Positions 29,970 to 41,798 of a stretch of DNA of 64,000 bases are shown one piece after another. The notes beneath the pieces were generated by a model. The model had not been told where the DNA came from. It ran no database searches and worked only from the letters and a program-made list of their open reading frames with translations. This stretch comes from Hemileia vastatrix. Its lineage: Eukaryota; Basidiomycota; Pucciniomycetes; Pucciniales; Zaghouaniaceae. The position numbers and the translations under genes were made by a program. The stretch is from contig JASXTE010000007.1 in the NCBI GenBank assembly GCA_030280995.1, forward strand, positions 13,331,501 through 13,395,500. Direction: 5' to 3'. Each line of letters opens with the position of its first letter. Position 1 is the first letter of the stretch.

Positions 29970-32900
29970 ATGGCCTCCAATCAGGATTCAAGTAAGGTTA
30001 TGGTCACCCCTCTCACTGACGAATCCTATGACACCTGGGAACACATTATGCGTCTTCACTTTGAAGTTCTGGATCTTTTTGGCATTGTTTCTGGACAAGT
30101 CCCTGCCCCTGTTCCTCACAATGATGGTTCACCTTCAGACGCTGAAATCAAAGCTCAACTTGCTTTATGGATCAAAAATGACACCAGGTGCAGGTATGAA
30201 ATCATCACCAGACTGGATGATGTTAACAAGAAGCTGGTCAACACTTGCCACACCTCTGCTCAAATGTGGTCTGTTCTTGCAAGAAGACACGCCAGCAATA
30301 AAGTTGGATCACGGATTTCTCACTTTCTCTCTATGGTTACTCTTTCTCTTTCTGAAGGAGGAGACCCCAAAACTCATGTTGATGCATTCAAAGGCATTAA
30401 CTTCCATATGATCCGTTCTGGGCTCATCATTCCCCAGGAAATTCTTATTTATCTCTTTTTTGCCACTCTTCCACCCTCCTTCAAACATTGGCGTGGTTTG
30501 CTCACCAGAGACAGACAGGAAATTGATCACCTGCATCTGGATGATGTTTTATCTTCTTTCCTGGATTACGCTGCTGATGACAAAGTTGTTGATGAATTTC
30601 ACAATGCTATGTCAAATGTCAATGCTCACTCTGCCTCAGCTAAATCATCAAAATCATCCAAATCCAAGGCACGCAGCAAACTCTCATGTTCTGTTCATGG
30701 TCAAAATGTTGGACATGATGACAATCATTGCTTTGTTCAACATCCTGAACTCCGTCCCAAGAAGAACCAAGCCAACTCAGCTGCCCCATCAAAGGACAAT
30801 TCCAACAAAGCAACTCCTGTTCCCCCTCCTCAGGAAGAACAACCTGATGCCACGGCCAATTGTGCTTTTGTCTTCCCTTCTGATGAAGAATTTCTTTTTA
30901 CAGCTGTTGCTTGTTTGTCTGAAAAATCAAATTCTGACTGCATTATCAACGCTTCTGCTTCCATGGCTTCTCATTCCTCAAACCTTTCTCCAATTATTGA
31001 TTCTGGGGCCAGCTGTCATATGTTTAACAACAGAGACAGTTTTATCAGTTTTCAACCTGTCAACATTCGAATTCAACTTGCTGGTATTGGGAAATCAATC
31101 TATGCAACTGGAAAAGGAACTGTTGCTGCTTCTGGAGGAATGGAAGGAAAAGTTTTCTTTTCTGATGCTCTTTATGTCCCTGATCTTGGAAGGAATCTCA
31201 TCTCCCTGGGACGTCTTTGGAGAACTGGTTGTCTTCTCATTCCTGCACCAGTTAATCCTACATCAAACTTCATTATTTCACGTAATGGAAAGAATTATAT
31301 GGGAGGAGTCATCTCCAATTCATTATTTGAAGTTTCTGTGGTTCCACAAGGCATGTCTCCCCCTAATTCCTCAGCTCTCTATGCAAAAGCTTCAAGTCAG
31401 TCTCTAACTCTTTGGCACAACAGATTAGGACATCCATACGCCCCATATATTCAAAAACTTTTTAATGGAATGGCATCTGATGTATCTAGTTCTAGTTTGT
31501 CTGACTCTGAAATGCATTTTTGTGAACCGTGTGTGTTGGGTAAACAAACCCATGCTTCCTTTCCTGGCCAGTTGCCTGTTGCCAAAAATCCTCTTGAAGT
31601 TATCCACACGGATTTATCTGGGAAAATTCAGCCTCCTTCTTTTGATGGTTCTCAGTATTACCTTAAGTTCACTGATCAGGCCACTTCATACCGTCATGTT
31701 TACCTTCTTTCCTCAAAAGCCCAAGTATTCAAATATTTCTTGGAATATAAGGCATCTTTAGAGCTGCAATCTGGCTTCAAAATCAAAAAGCTTGTTTGTG
31801 ACGGTGGTGGTGAGTATATCAACTCTAGTCTGGTCAACTTTCTTAAACAACATGGCATTGCTCTTCAAGTTACGGCTCCTTACACTCCCCAACAAAATCC
31901 AATTTCTGAGAGAGGAAACCGTATTACCACTGAAAAATCCAAAACCATGATGTTTCATTCTAATGCACCAATTCACTTATGGTCTGAAGCAGTTAAAACA
32001 GCAGTATATCTTGAAAACAGATTACCAACCAAAGCTCTTCAAAACAAATCAACTCCTTTTGAAGCCTGGAATAAATCCAAACCCAGAGTTTCACACCTCA
32101 GAGTTTTTGGTTGTGCTTGCTATGCTTTTCTTGATAAACATCAACGTCCTGGAAAGTTTTCAGCTAATGCCAGAAAGTGTGTCATGCTTGGATATGAAGT
32201 TGGAACAACAAATTATTGTGTTTGGGATCTTGAGCTTAAAAAGATTGTTATTGCCAAATCTGTGGCCTTCAATGAAAATTTCTTCCCCTTTCTTGACTCC
32301 AGATTTAAGCGCCCTCAATGGTCACAACTGATGAAGCAAATTCCAGATCAAATTCATGACATTCAACCACTTCCAACACCTGGCCTTTCCTTTTCTCCAG
32401 CTCAATCTCCTTCTGAGTCTCCAACTCCTGATCCATCCTCAGGAAACATTTCTGATTCACATTCTGAAGATAATTCTCCTTCTTCTTCTTCTTCCTCTGA
32501 TTTTCACATGTCAGGCACACCTTCCAATTCAACTCCTTGTCCTTCACCTGGCCACTTAACAAGATTACCTCATTCCAATGTCCCAGATGAAGAAGGTTCC
32601 AGTCAATCTGATCCATCATATTCATCAATTGAGCCAGACAATCCAGCAGATCCTGATTATGTTCCCTCATCACAATCCCCCAGTTATTCTGACAACTCTT
32701 CAGCTGAAACATCCACTCCTGAACATTTACGTCAGATTTATTATGATCATTATCAACATGATTCCTACTCTGATTCTCCTGATCCTCTTGGGTTATATGC
32801 AGCAAATGCCTTTGCTTTCTCTCTAGAAGCTCCCTTGCTAGCTCATGAAATTCCTGAACCCCAGTGTTATAAGCAAGCAATCTATTCCAAATATTCAGCA

Positions 32901-34454
32901 GAATGGGCAGAGGCTGTGAAACATGAACATCAAGCACTTCAGCGTTGTAACACTTGGAAAATTGTCCCCAGGCCTGAAAAAGCTAATGTAATTGGCTGCA
33001 GGTGGGTTTTCAGGGTTAAACCTAATGCTGATGGTGGTGTTTCAAAGTTCAAAGCCCGTTGTGTAGCAAAAGGATATTCTCAAATCCTAGGAATAGATTT
33101 TCATGAAACTTTTGCACCCACTGGACGGATCACTTCTCTCAGGACCATTCTTTCTTTAGCAGCTTATTTTGACTGGGATGTTCATCAAATGGATGTAGTG
33201 GCAGCTTTTCTCCAGGGAAACTTAAATGAAACTGTTTATATGGAACAGCCTGAAGGAACACTAACTGCTGGAAATGAAGGTAAAGTTTGCCAATTGTTGC
33301 GTCCTCTTTATGGCATCAAACAAGCTCCCTTTTGCTGGAATTCACGTATAAATGACTACTTGTGCAAGCTCAACTTCTCCCCCCTTAAGTGTGATCAGTG
33401 TGTGTATGTTTGGAGAAACAAATCACAAATCTGTATCATTTATCTTCATGTTGATGATATGGTCATTACTGGTAATCATTTTCTTTGGTTCAAAGACAAA
33501 ATCAAAACTGAATTTGAGATGGATGATCTTGGTCCTGCCACTTGGATTTTGGGAATGCGTCTCACCAGGAACAGAACAGCACGTACTCTTTCTTTATCAC
33601 AAGATTCTTATGCTGAAAAAGTTTTGTCCAACTGGAATATGGCCAACTGCAATCCCTGTCTTACTCCCTTATCCCCAAATGATTATCCTGTCAAAGCAAC
33701 CAGTGAAGAAATTGCTGAATTCAATGCTCTGAAAATCAATTACCGCTCTGCTATTGGTGCACTCAACTATTTGTCTGTAGCAACAAGACCTGATCTCTCT
33801 TTTGCAGTTGGTGCATTATCTCAACATCTCATTGAACCAGGTATCAAACACTGGCTTGCTGTCAAACACACTTTCAGATATCTGCGTGCCACTTCATCAT
33901 CATCTCTCACTTTTGGAGGAAAATGCCCAATTCCAAATCATCCATCACTCTGTCCTCTTATTTACTCTGACACTGATTATGCTGGGGATCCTGATACCAG
34001 GCGCTCAACTGGAGGGTATGTTGCCATACTCAATGGAGGAGCTATTTCCTGGAGTTCTAAAAAGCAGCAAGTTGTCACTATCTCTAGTACTGAGGCTGAG
34101 TTCAGAGGTATTGTGGATGCTGGATGTGAAGCAATTTGGCTGACTAAATTACTTACTTCCTTCAATATTCCTAAATCACCTTCACCTTTAATCCTTGCTG
34201 ACAATGCCAGTTCCATTTCACAATGCAAGGATTCACTCAGATACCGTCAAAGATCAAAACATGTGGACACTCAACTTTGTTGGATTACTGAAAGCATCAA
34301 CAAAAATCATTTTCAGCTTCAACACATTTCAACTGAACACATGGTAGCTGATCTTCTTACAAAATCTTTGGGAAAAGTCAAGCTGTCTTATCTCCTCAAA
34401 CTCATGGGTCTGATATTAAGGGGGGGTGTTGAAATTTCTGCCTCTAATACCTGA
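29970..34454 (+). CDS. Gag-Pol polyprotein of copia element D
   Basis: An uninterrupted 1494-codon frame with all zinc-finger, protease, integrase, reverse transcriptase and RNase H residues found in C'. It belongs to the A/B/D subtype (SFISF, YCVWD, LILRGG). It differs from B by a few substitutions, such as Val to Leu in the integrase core (ASLELQS) and Ser to Ile in the linker (HDIQPL). The protein could be functional. Transcription from the shortened 5' LTR is uncertain, although the lost 67 bp lie at the outer edge of the LTR, away from the TATA-like region. The frame ends in the 3' LTR like that of C'. Confidence 0.96.
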   Translation: MASNQDSSKVMVTPLTDESYDTWEHIMRLHFEVLDLFGIVSGQVPAPVPHNDGSPSDAEIKAQLALWIKNDTRCRYEIITRLDDVNKKLVNTCHTSAQMWSVLARRHASNKVGSRISHFLSMVTLSLSEGGDPKTHVDAFKGINFHMIRSGLIIPQEILIYLFFATLPPSFKHWRGLLTRDRQEIDHLHLDDVLSSFLDYAADDKVVDEFHNAMSNVNAHSASAKSSKSSKSKARSKLSCSVHGQNVGHDDNHCFVQHPELRPKKNQANSAAPSKDNSNKATPVPPPQEEQPDATANCAFVFPSDEEFLFTAVACLSEKSNSDCIINASASMASHSSNLSPIIDSGASCHMFNNRDSFISFQPVNIRIQLAGIGKSIYATGKGTVAASGGMEGKVFFSDALYVPDLGRNLISLGRLWRTGCLLIPAPVNPTSNFIISRNGKNYMGGVISNSLFEVSVVPQGMSPPNSSALYAKASSQSLTLWHNRLGHPYAPYIQKLFNGMASDVSSSSLSDSEMHFCEPCVLGKQTHASFPGQLPVAKNPLEVIHTDLSGKIQPPSFDGSQYYLKFTDQATSYRHVYLLSSKAQVFKYFLEYKASLELQSGFKIKKLVCDGGGEYINSSLVNFLKQHGIALQVTAPYTPQQNPISERGNRITTEKSKTMMFHSNAPIHLWSEAVKTAVYLENRLPTKALQNKSTPFEAWNKSKPRVSHLRVFGCACYAFLDKHQRPGKFSANARKCVMLGYEVGTTNYCVWDLELKKIVIAKSVAFNENFFPFLDSRFKRPQWSQLMKQIPDQIHDIQPLPTPGLSFSPAQSPSESPTPDPSSGNISDSHSEDNSPSSSSSSDFHMSGTPSNSTPCPSPGHLTRLPHSNVPDEEGSSQSDPSYSSIEPDNPADPDYVPSSQSPSYSDNSSAETSTPEHLRQIYYDHYQHDSYSDSPDPLGLYAANAFAFSLEAPLLAHEIPEPQCYKQAIYSKYSAEWAEAVKHEHQALQRCNTWKIVPRPEKANVIGCRWVFRVKPNADGGVSKFKARCVAKGYSQILGIDFHETFAPTGRITSLRTILSLAAYFDWDVHQMDVVAAFLQGNLNETVYMEQPEGTLTAGNEGKVCQLLRPLYGIKQAPFCWNSRINDYLCKLNFSPLKCDQCVYVWRNKSQICIIYLHVDDMVITGNHFLWFKDKIKTEFEMDDLGPATWILGMRLTRNRTARTLSLSQDSYAEKVLSNWNMANCNPCLTPLSPNDYPVKATSEEIAEFNALKINYRSAIGALNYLSVATRPDLSFAVGALSQHLIEPGIKHWLAVKHTFRYLRATSSSSLTFGGKCPIPNHPSLCPLIYSDTDYAGDPDTRRSTGGYVAILNGGAISWSSKKQQVVTISSTEAEFRGIVDAGCEAIWLTKLLTSFNIPKSPSPLILADNASSISQCKDSLRYRQRSKHVDTQLCWITESINKNHFQLQHISTEHMVADLLTKSLGKVKLSYLLKLMGLILRGGVEISASNT
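34418..34426 (+). other. Polypurine tract of element D
   Basis: AAGGGGGGG directly before the 3' LTR. Confidence 0.88.
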
Positions 34455-35342
34455 CCCATTCCTTACTCCAGCTTCTTACCATCGTCTCAAGTCATTCTCC
34501 TTGCTTATATCCTCTTTTCCTGACCTTTTCCGCCGAGGAACTTCAAAGATACGAGCTCCAGCATCAAGAACAACATTTCTTTCCCACCCGGAGTCAATGT
34601 ATTGATTCTGGACCTCGAGGACGTGTTTCTTTACCTGGAGTGTGAATCTTTTCCCCGGCTGGGAACTTTTTCCTTGGATGTGAACCTGTCTCTTTTTCTG
34701 TATTGTAGTTTAGTAGTTTTGTCGACGTCGTGTTAGTTTCTATTGTTTTGGATGGTGGACTTTGTCATATAATGAGCCCTCTCTTTGCCATTTCCGTTTT
34801 CCCCATCCAAATCTTTTTCTTTCTCTTTCTCTCTATTCTCTTTATCCCTTCCACTGCTTCTTCCTGTCCACTGCTTTCCCTTTTGGCCGCATCTGACAGT
34901 CTTTGCACTGTGTGGGGAGAATAGAGTCTTTTGTCCAGGTTCTTTCCTTTTCTTTTCTGTTATCTTTTCTCTGATTCTTTTAGTCCTAACCACAGCAGCT
35001 CACACTTGTGTCCCTTATAGTTTTAGCACACGCTTTGTTGTAGTTACTTGTTGTTGTAAGGTGCACAGTTGCTGATTGACCTGTGTTTAGGTATGTTTGT
35101 TTTTGCAATGAAATCCAAATCTTTTTCTTTCTCTTTCTCTCTATTCTCTTTATCCCTTCCACTGCTTCTTCCTGTCCACTGCTTTCCCTTTTGGCCGCAT
35201 CTGACAGTCTTTGCACTGTGTGGGGAGAATAGAGTCTTTTGTCCAGTTTTAGCACACGCTTTGTTGTAGTTACTTGTTGTTGTAAGGTGCACAGTTGCTG
35301 ATTGACCTGTGTTTAGCTTTCCTTTGTGCTAAAACTTCTTCA
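34427..35342 (+). repeat. Element D 3' LTR, 916 bp
   Basis: A full LTR of the A/B/D subtype. It ends CTTCTTCA and is followed by TTGATGTTTCAG, which is minus-strand pol of element Y. Confidence 0.94.
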
Positions 35343-38092
35343 TTGATGTTTCAGCTGAAGAGTTGTCAGAATAACTGGGGGATTGTTATGAGGGAAAATA
35401 ATCAGGATCTGCTGGATTGTCTGGCTCAATTGATGAATATGATGGATCAGATTGACTGGAACCTTCTTCATCTGGGACATTGGAATGAGGTAATATTGTT
35501 AAGTGGCCAGGTGAAGGACAAGGAGTTGAATTGGAAGGTGTGCCTGACATGTGAAAATCAGAGGAAGAAGAAGAAGAAGAAGGAGAATTATCTTCAGAAT
35601 GTGAATCAGAAATGTTTCCTGAGGATGGATCAGGAGTTGGAGACTCAGAAGGAGATTGAGCTGGAGAAAAGGAAAGGCCAGGTGTTGGAAGTGGTTGACT
35701 GTCATGAATTTGATCTGGAATTTGCTTCATCAGTTGTGACCATTGAGGGCGCTTAAATCTGGAGTCAAGAAAGGGGAAGAAATTTTCATTGAAGGCCACA
35801 GATTTGGCAATAACAATCTTTTTAAGCTCAAGGTCCCAAACACGATAATTTGTTGTTCCAACTTCATATCCAAGCATGACACACTTTCTGGCATTAGCTG
35901 AAAACTTTCCAGGACGTTGATGTTTATCAAGGAAAGCATAGCAAGCACAACCAAAAACTCTGAGGTGTGAAACTCTGGGTTTGGATTTATTCCAGGCTTC
36001 AAAAGGAGTTGATTTGTTTTGAAGAGCTTTGGTTGGTAATCTGTTTTCAAGATATACTGCTGTTTTAACTGCTTCAGACCATAGGTGAATTGGTGCATTA
36101 GAATGAAACATCATGGTTTTGGATTTCTTCAGTGGTAATACGGTTTCCTCTCTCAGAAATTGGATTTTGTTGGGGAGTGTAAGGAGCCGTAACTTGAAGA
36201 GCAATGCCATGTTGTTTAAGAAAGTTGACCAGACTAGAGTTGATATACTCACCACCACCGTCACAAACAAGCTTTTTGATTTTGAAGCCAGATTGCAGCT
36301 CTACAGATGCCTTATATTCCAAGAAATATTTGAATACTTGGGCTTTTGAGGAAAGAAGGTAAACATGACGGTATGAAGTGGCCTGATCAGTGAACTTAAG
36401 GTAATACTGAGAACCATCAAAAGAAGGAGGCTGAATTTTCCCAGATAAATCTGTGTGTACAACTTCAAGAGGATTTTTGGCAACAGGCAACTGGCCAGGA
36501 AAGGAAGCATGGGTTTGTTTACCCAACACACACGGTTCACAAAAATGCATTTCAGAATCAGACAAACTAGAACTAGATACATCAGATTCCATTCCATTAA
36601 AAAGTTTTTGAATATATGGGGCGTAGGGATGTCCTAATCTGTTGTGCCAGAGAGTTAGAGACTGACTTGAAGCTTTTGCATAGAGAGCTGAGGAATTAGG
36701 GGGAGACATGCCTTGTGGAACCACAGAAACTTCAAATAATGAATTGGAGATGACTCCTCCCATATAATTCTTTCCATTACGTGAAATAATGAAGTTTGAT
36801 GTAGGATTAACTGGTGCAGGGATGAGAAGACAACCAGTTCTCCAAAGACGTCCCAGGGAGATGAGATTCCTTCCAAGATCAGGGACATAAAGAGCATCAG
36901 AAAAGAAAACTTTTCCTTCCATTCCTCCAGAAGCAGCAACAGTTCCTTTTCCAGTTGCATAGATTGATTTCCCAATACCAGCAAGTTGAATTCGAATGTT
37001 GACAGGTTGAAAACTGATAAAACTGTCTCTGTTGTTAAACATATGACAGCTGGCCCCAGAATTAATAATTGGAGAAAGGTTTGAGGAATGAGAAGCCATG
37101 GAAGCAGAAGCGTTGATAATGCAGTCAGAATTTGATTTTTCAGACAAACAGGCAACAGCTGTAAAAAGAAATTCTTCATCAGAAGGGAAGACAAAAGCAC
37201 AATTGGCCGTGACATCAGGTTGTTCTTCCTGAGGAGGGGGAACAGGAGTTGCTTTGTTGGAACTGTCTTTTGATGGAGCAGCTTAGTTGGATTTGTTCTT
37301 CTTAGGATGGAGTTCAGGATGTTGAACAAAGCAATGATTATCATCATGTCCAACATTTTGACCGTGAACAGAACATGAGAGTTTGCTGCGTGCCTTGGAT
37401 TTGGATGATTTTGATGATTTGGCTGAGGCAGAGTGAGCATTGACATTTGACATAGCATTGTGAAATTCATCAACAACTTTGTCATCAGCAGCGTAATCCA
37501 GGAAAGAAGATAAAACATCATCCAGATGCAGGTGATCAATTTCCTGTCTGTCTCTGGTGAGCAAACCACGCCAATGTTTGAAGGAGGGTGGAAGAGTGGC
37601 AAAGAAGAGATAAATAAGAATTTCCTGGGGAATGATGAGCCCAGAGCGGATCATATGGAAGTTAATGCCTTTGAATGCATCAACATGAGTTTTGGGGTCT
37701 CCTCCTTCAGAAAGAGAAAGAGTAACCATAGAGAGAAAGTGAGAAATCCGTGATCCAACTTTATTGCTGGCGTGTCTTCTTGCAAGAACTGACCACATTT
37801 GAGCAGAGGTGTGGCAAGTGTTGACCAGCTTCTTGTTAACATCATCCAATCTGGTGATGATTTCATACCTGCACCTGGTGTCATTTTTGATCCATAAAGC
37901 AAGTTGAGCTTTGATTTCAGCGTCTGAAGGTGAACCATCATTGTGAGGAACAGGGGCAGGGACATGTCCAGAAACAATGCCAAAAAGATCCAGAACTTCA
38001 AAGTGAAGACACATAATGTGTTCCCAGGTGTCATAGGATTTGTCAGTGAGAGGGGTGACCATAACCTTACTTGAATCCTGATTGGAGGCCAT
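35343..38092 (-). pseudogene. Gag-Pol of element Y, decayed and cut
   Basis: On the minus strand, Gag starts at the family ATG (38092). It runs through the zinc finger to a stop (TAA, near 37283) after KKNKSN. The protease-integrase frame then continues at 37147-36098, where the protease motif reads NSGA instead of DSGA. One extra base near 36126 (GGATTTCTTCAG instead of GGATTTTTCAG) shifts the frame after the integrase. The next frame, 36270-35386, ends with a stop in the Ser-rich linker (DYFPS). Reverse transcriptase and RNase H are absent. The catalytic Asp of the protease is lost, so this copy is dead. Confidence 0.92.
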
Positions 38093-38231
38093 GATTTGGT
38101 TTAGTCAACAGCAAAGATTTGGAGAGAAAAAAGATGAGATGTGAAGAGGATGATCCAAAATCTGAGAGAAAAGGCTGTTTTATTGTCCAGTAAGCGGTTT
38201 TGTTGTAAGTATTCTTGAGAGAGGTGCTTTA

Positions 38232-38250
38232 GGCAACTGGGCCCATAACC
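38232..38250 (-). other. Primer binding site of element Y
   Basis: Reverse complement of the family primer site, next to the LTR, unchanged in this older copy. Confidence 0.84.
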
Positions 38251-38940
38251 TGAAGAAGTTTTAGCACAGAGGAAAGCTAAACACAGGTTAATCAGCAACT
38301 ATGCACCTTACAAAAACAAGTAAATACAACAAAGCGTGTGCTAAAACTATAAGGGACACAAGTGTGAGTTGCTGTGGTTAGGACTAAGAGAATTAGAGAA
38401 AAGATAACAGAAAAGAAAAAGAAAGAACCTGGACAAAAGACTCTATTCTCCCCACACAGTGCAAAGACTGTCAGATGCGGCCAAAAGGGAAAGCAGTGGA
38501 CAGGAAGAAGCAGTGGAAGGGATAAAGAGAATAGAGAGAAAGAGAAAGAAAAAGATTTGGATGGGGAAAACGGAAATGGCAAGGAGAGGGCTCATTATAT
38601 GACAAAGTCCACCATCCAAAACAATAGAAACTAACACGACTTCGACAAAACTACTAAACTACAATACAGGAAAAGAGACAGGTTAACATCGAAGGAAAAA
38701 GTTCTCAGCCGGGGAAAAGATTCACACTCCAGGTAAAGAAACATGTCCTTGAGGTCCAGACTCAATACATTGACTCTGGGTGGGAAAGAAATGTTGTTCT
38801 TGATGCTGGAGCTTGTATCTTTGAAGTTCCTTGGCGGAAAAGGTCAGGAAAAGAAGATATGAGCAAGGAGAATGACTTGAGAGGATGGTAAGAAGCTGGA
38901 GTAAGGAATGGGTCAGGTATTAGAGGCAGAAATTTCAACA
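38251..38940 (-). repeat. Element Y 5' LTR, 690-bp short form
   Basis: It keeps one R and one S repeat and the segment between them, and lacks 226 bp relative to the 916-bp form. 226 bp is exactly the offset between S1 and S2, so the form fits S1-S2 recombination or slippage. Confidence 0.92.
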
Positions 38941-39548
38941 GTTTTTATGTGTCTCAAACTTATTTAATTACTCCCTAATTTTATTGTAACTGTTTGGGAT
39001 TAAAGTAGGGGATTCTAGGCTCTTACTCATGTGTCTTAGTTAATTGTATCATGGGTTTCCCCTTACAATTACTCAAGATTGCTTTCATGCTATTTTTACT
39101 TTATCTTACTATGTATATACATTAATGTGGCACTTCAGAGGGCCCCTCCCCTATATAAAGGCCTTGGGTAACCCCTTATAGCCTCATCACTTATTACTTA
39201 CATTACAAATATTTTAAATATTTACAAAACCGTTATTTTTATTTTTATTAGTATTACAAGTCTAATCTAAATATTCAATAAATAATGTAAGGTTTCTTTA
39301 AGTTTATTAGTAATAATATTTTTAGCAGCACAGAGAAAATTTGACTTACTTAAATAAATATTTTACCAATAAATCAAACCTCACTGTTGTGTCATTCCTC
39401 ATACATTGTTGTTGCATCTCTCTTATTTAATTTAATTATTTTATTAATCCTATTATTTTCATTTCTTACTATTTTTTGTAATATCTTCTTTATATTTTCC
39501 TTCTCCTCCTCTCTGTTTCTTCTTCTTCTTTTAGATGGCCCACCAACA
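38941..39548 (+). repeat. Family 2 LTR, 3' part (divergent copy)
   Basis: It is related to 54330-55710 but diverged. It keeps the core promoter block (GGCACTTCAGAGGGCCCC, then TATATAAAG at 39152) and the pyrimidine-rich end, finishing CCAACA. The left part is replaced by element Y. Confidence 0.78.
39152..39160 (+). promoter_or_regulatory. TATA box of divergent family 2 LTR
   Basis: TATATAAAG followed by GCCTTGGGTAACCCC, matching the layout of the TATAAAAG block at 55333. Confidence 0.7.
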
Positions 39549-40223
39549 TATGGAGGCCTTTCTGAATGATATGACACCTTTCAACAAACGACATAATGCA
39601 TGGACCACCTAGCAGGAAATAGCAAATTTTTTCTGCAACCATGTTTCAAACTTGGGTTCAACCTTTTTGGTTTATAATATATTTAATTATATATATTTTA
39701 AAGTGATTTCTCAATCACTATAGTAAGTAAACCTTTGCATCTCTCAAATATATTATTAAATTTTTATTGCAATAACAGTGTTTTGGCTTAATTGCTGGAT
39801 CACTGAGTGTAAGTGATAATTTTTTTTATTAATTTTTTCCTAGTTGACCATAATAGAGTTATACTCTTAGTCCTAGAGGATCATTAAATTTTTTAATAAA
39901 TTATTGAATTAATTTTTATTGAAATATTTTATGATTTATTGGTTGACCATAATAGTACTTAGTGCTTAGTCCCAATATTACCAATATATTTTTTGGTATT
40001 AATTATTTTTGGTTGACTTATTAAACCTTTTTGGTTGGTCTTATAATAATTATTGTTATTTCTTAATAAAATTATTTTTAATTACATATTTTTTGTATTA
40101 AATTTTTTGTTGATTAATTTTTTTTTGAATAAAATTTAATTTTTTTAATTTTTTTTAAAAATCATTTGATTTTTTTATTTATTTTGAAAATACTAATTTA
40201 AATCATTAAATCCATTTGATGTT
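39549..40223 (+). other. Family 2 leader with a possible intron (39809-40233)
   Basis: There is no gene in this stretch. It aligns with 55711-56401: shared blocks are GGACCACCTAGCA, AACTTGGGTT, TTATTGCAATAACAGTG and CACTGAGTGTAAGTG. GTAAGT at 39809 could be a splice donor. A T-rich tract leads to CAG at 40231-40233, seven bases before the gag ATG at 40240. The interior repeats GTTGACCATAATAG at least twice. Confidence 0.6.
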
Positions 40224-41798
40224 TTGTTCACAGTTTTTATGTCCAGTAGTTTGGCAAACAGCATGGATAATCTTCATGTTGATGAAATTGAAGTGGATGT
40301 TGATAATGAATCTGTAGGTTCTTCAAAATTAACTTACAAGAATTCTTCAGCTGACAAAAAACCTTCATTCCCTTCAGGACGTAGAAATATCAGTAGAAGT
40401 GGCAAACCCCCCTCACCAAACTACTCTGAAAGAAGTAAAACCTCAGATCAATAAGGAAAATCATCTAAAGGGTACAAAAATAAAGAAGATCCCTCTGACA
40501 CAACAAATAAACAATCTGTCCAGCCGCTTAAAAGAAATGAAGGCAGAAATCATGAAATAAAAGGCAAAAGTAGACACACTCTGGAAACAGATGCAGGAGC
40601 TCTTAAATCACAAGAAGATTCAACCTCCTCTCTTCCCAGCCTCTCAGTCTCAGCCTCAGCCTCAAACTCAGCCCCATCAGGAACCCAGATCTTTCACTCA
40701 AAATCAAAACACTCTACAAGTGGAACAGTGGAAATAGGACTACCTGATGAACCATTACCAGCAGAATATTCAGCAGCCAGCAGCACAACACCCTGTCCCA
40801 TCCAGGACACCAACCTACCATCAATCTCCTCAGGCCCATCCTTATTAGGGAGGCAGAAGAAAGAAGGCACAGGGGAAATTTCCTCCCTTGCCATGGTAAG
40901 TAATTTGTTTGATAAACATGTTGGTATGTATAATAACAAATCTTCTTCCACAGGTAATATTGTGGATAATGGTGAAAGAACAGTTAAACCCATAAAGAGA
41001 CAACTTCCTTTGATGAGTAGCCCTAATGATGTAATTAGTAAATTATCATTTGATAAAACTTTACATTTGACTTCTACTTCTTTGATTAATCCTTCTCTTG
41101 CAATTAAAAATGATTCTGTTTCCCCTGAAGTCTATACCTTGCTTGAGAAAACTTCTGAGGATATATTGAAAGATACACTTGATTTTAATGTTGTAAAAGA
41201 CAAAAGTTTGAGAGATGTCTTATTACATGAGAGTGATAGATTGAATAATCTTCACTTACATTGTAAAGTGAGTTCTTCTGTACAAGATACAGCTTATTTT
41301 AAAATCAAAGAAACTTTGAATACTGTTCTTAGCCAACAAAAACAAATAAGAAGTGATCATAGAGCTATCTCAGATAAAAATATTTATCTGCATAATAAAC
41401 CCTTTAGTGAATTAAAACCCCTTATTGAAGAGAATTATTCATTGAAAAGTGAAATTAAGTTCCTACACAATGAGTTGAAAAAGCTGAAAGATGTTTTCTA
41501 AGCTCTAAGTACCAAACACACAGTTTTTTAGGAAAGAAATGTTTTATCCCTTGCAAAAATAAATGACCAGATGTCTGAAATTCCATGGATAAGAAATTAT
41601 TTTTCTGACCTACAGGATAAATTCTCAGCCTTAACCATCAATCATTATGGTGTAGATGAAAATGCCACCCATAAGCTGCATAAGAATGAAGGAAAGGGGC
41701 CTGAACAAAGCAGCTCCTTTCTTCCCCATATTTAAGCCATTAAAAAAACTGAAAATGAGTCTTTAAAATCTTTTGATACTAGCAAAAAATATTTTAAT
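40224..41798 (+). pseudogene. Family 2 gag-like region with coiled-coil frames, decayed
   Basis: The start (MSSSLANSMDNLHVDEIEV, first in-frame ATG near 40240) resembles the starts at 56402 and near 52460. The frame stops at 40452. Another frame then reads more naturally: a heptad-like stretch (LSSRLKEMKAEI), a Gln/Pro-rich part and a basic end (GGRRKKAQGK), with stops, up to about 40895. GTAAGT follows there. The first frame is open again from about 40900 to 41501 and encodes a Lys/Glu/Leu-rich, probably helical segment. Further helical sequence continues in other frames to about 41735. I do not recognise this second part. The position after an LTR and leader suggests Gag. The region is cut at 41799 by a copia LTR. 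Confidence 0.55.

Larger units (their letters stand above)
28963..35342 (+). mobile_element. Copia element D, intact frame, truncated 5' LTR
   Basis: It consists of a 5' LTR lacking 67 bp (28963-29811), a 4615-bp interior and a full 3' LTR (34427-35342). The left flank is a family 2 LTR, and the right flank is a minus-strand copia fragment (element Y). No target duplication is possible because of the truncation. It is closely related to element B. Confidence 0.94.
35343..38940 (-). mobile_element. Copia element Y, minus strand, 3' half missing
   Basis: The 5' LTR is at 38251-38940 and the interior at 35343-38250. The interior stops in the Ser/Pro-rich linker before reverse transcriptase, where the 3' LTR of element D begins. 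There is no 3' LTR. The right flank GTTTT belongs to a family 2 LTR. Stops and frameshifts mark it as older than C, C', B and D. Confidence 0.9.
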
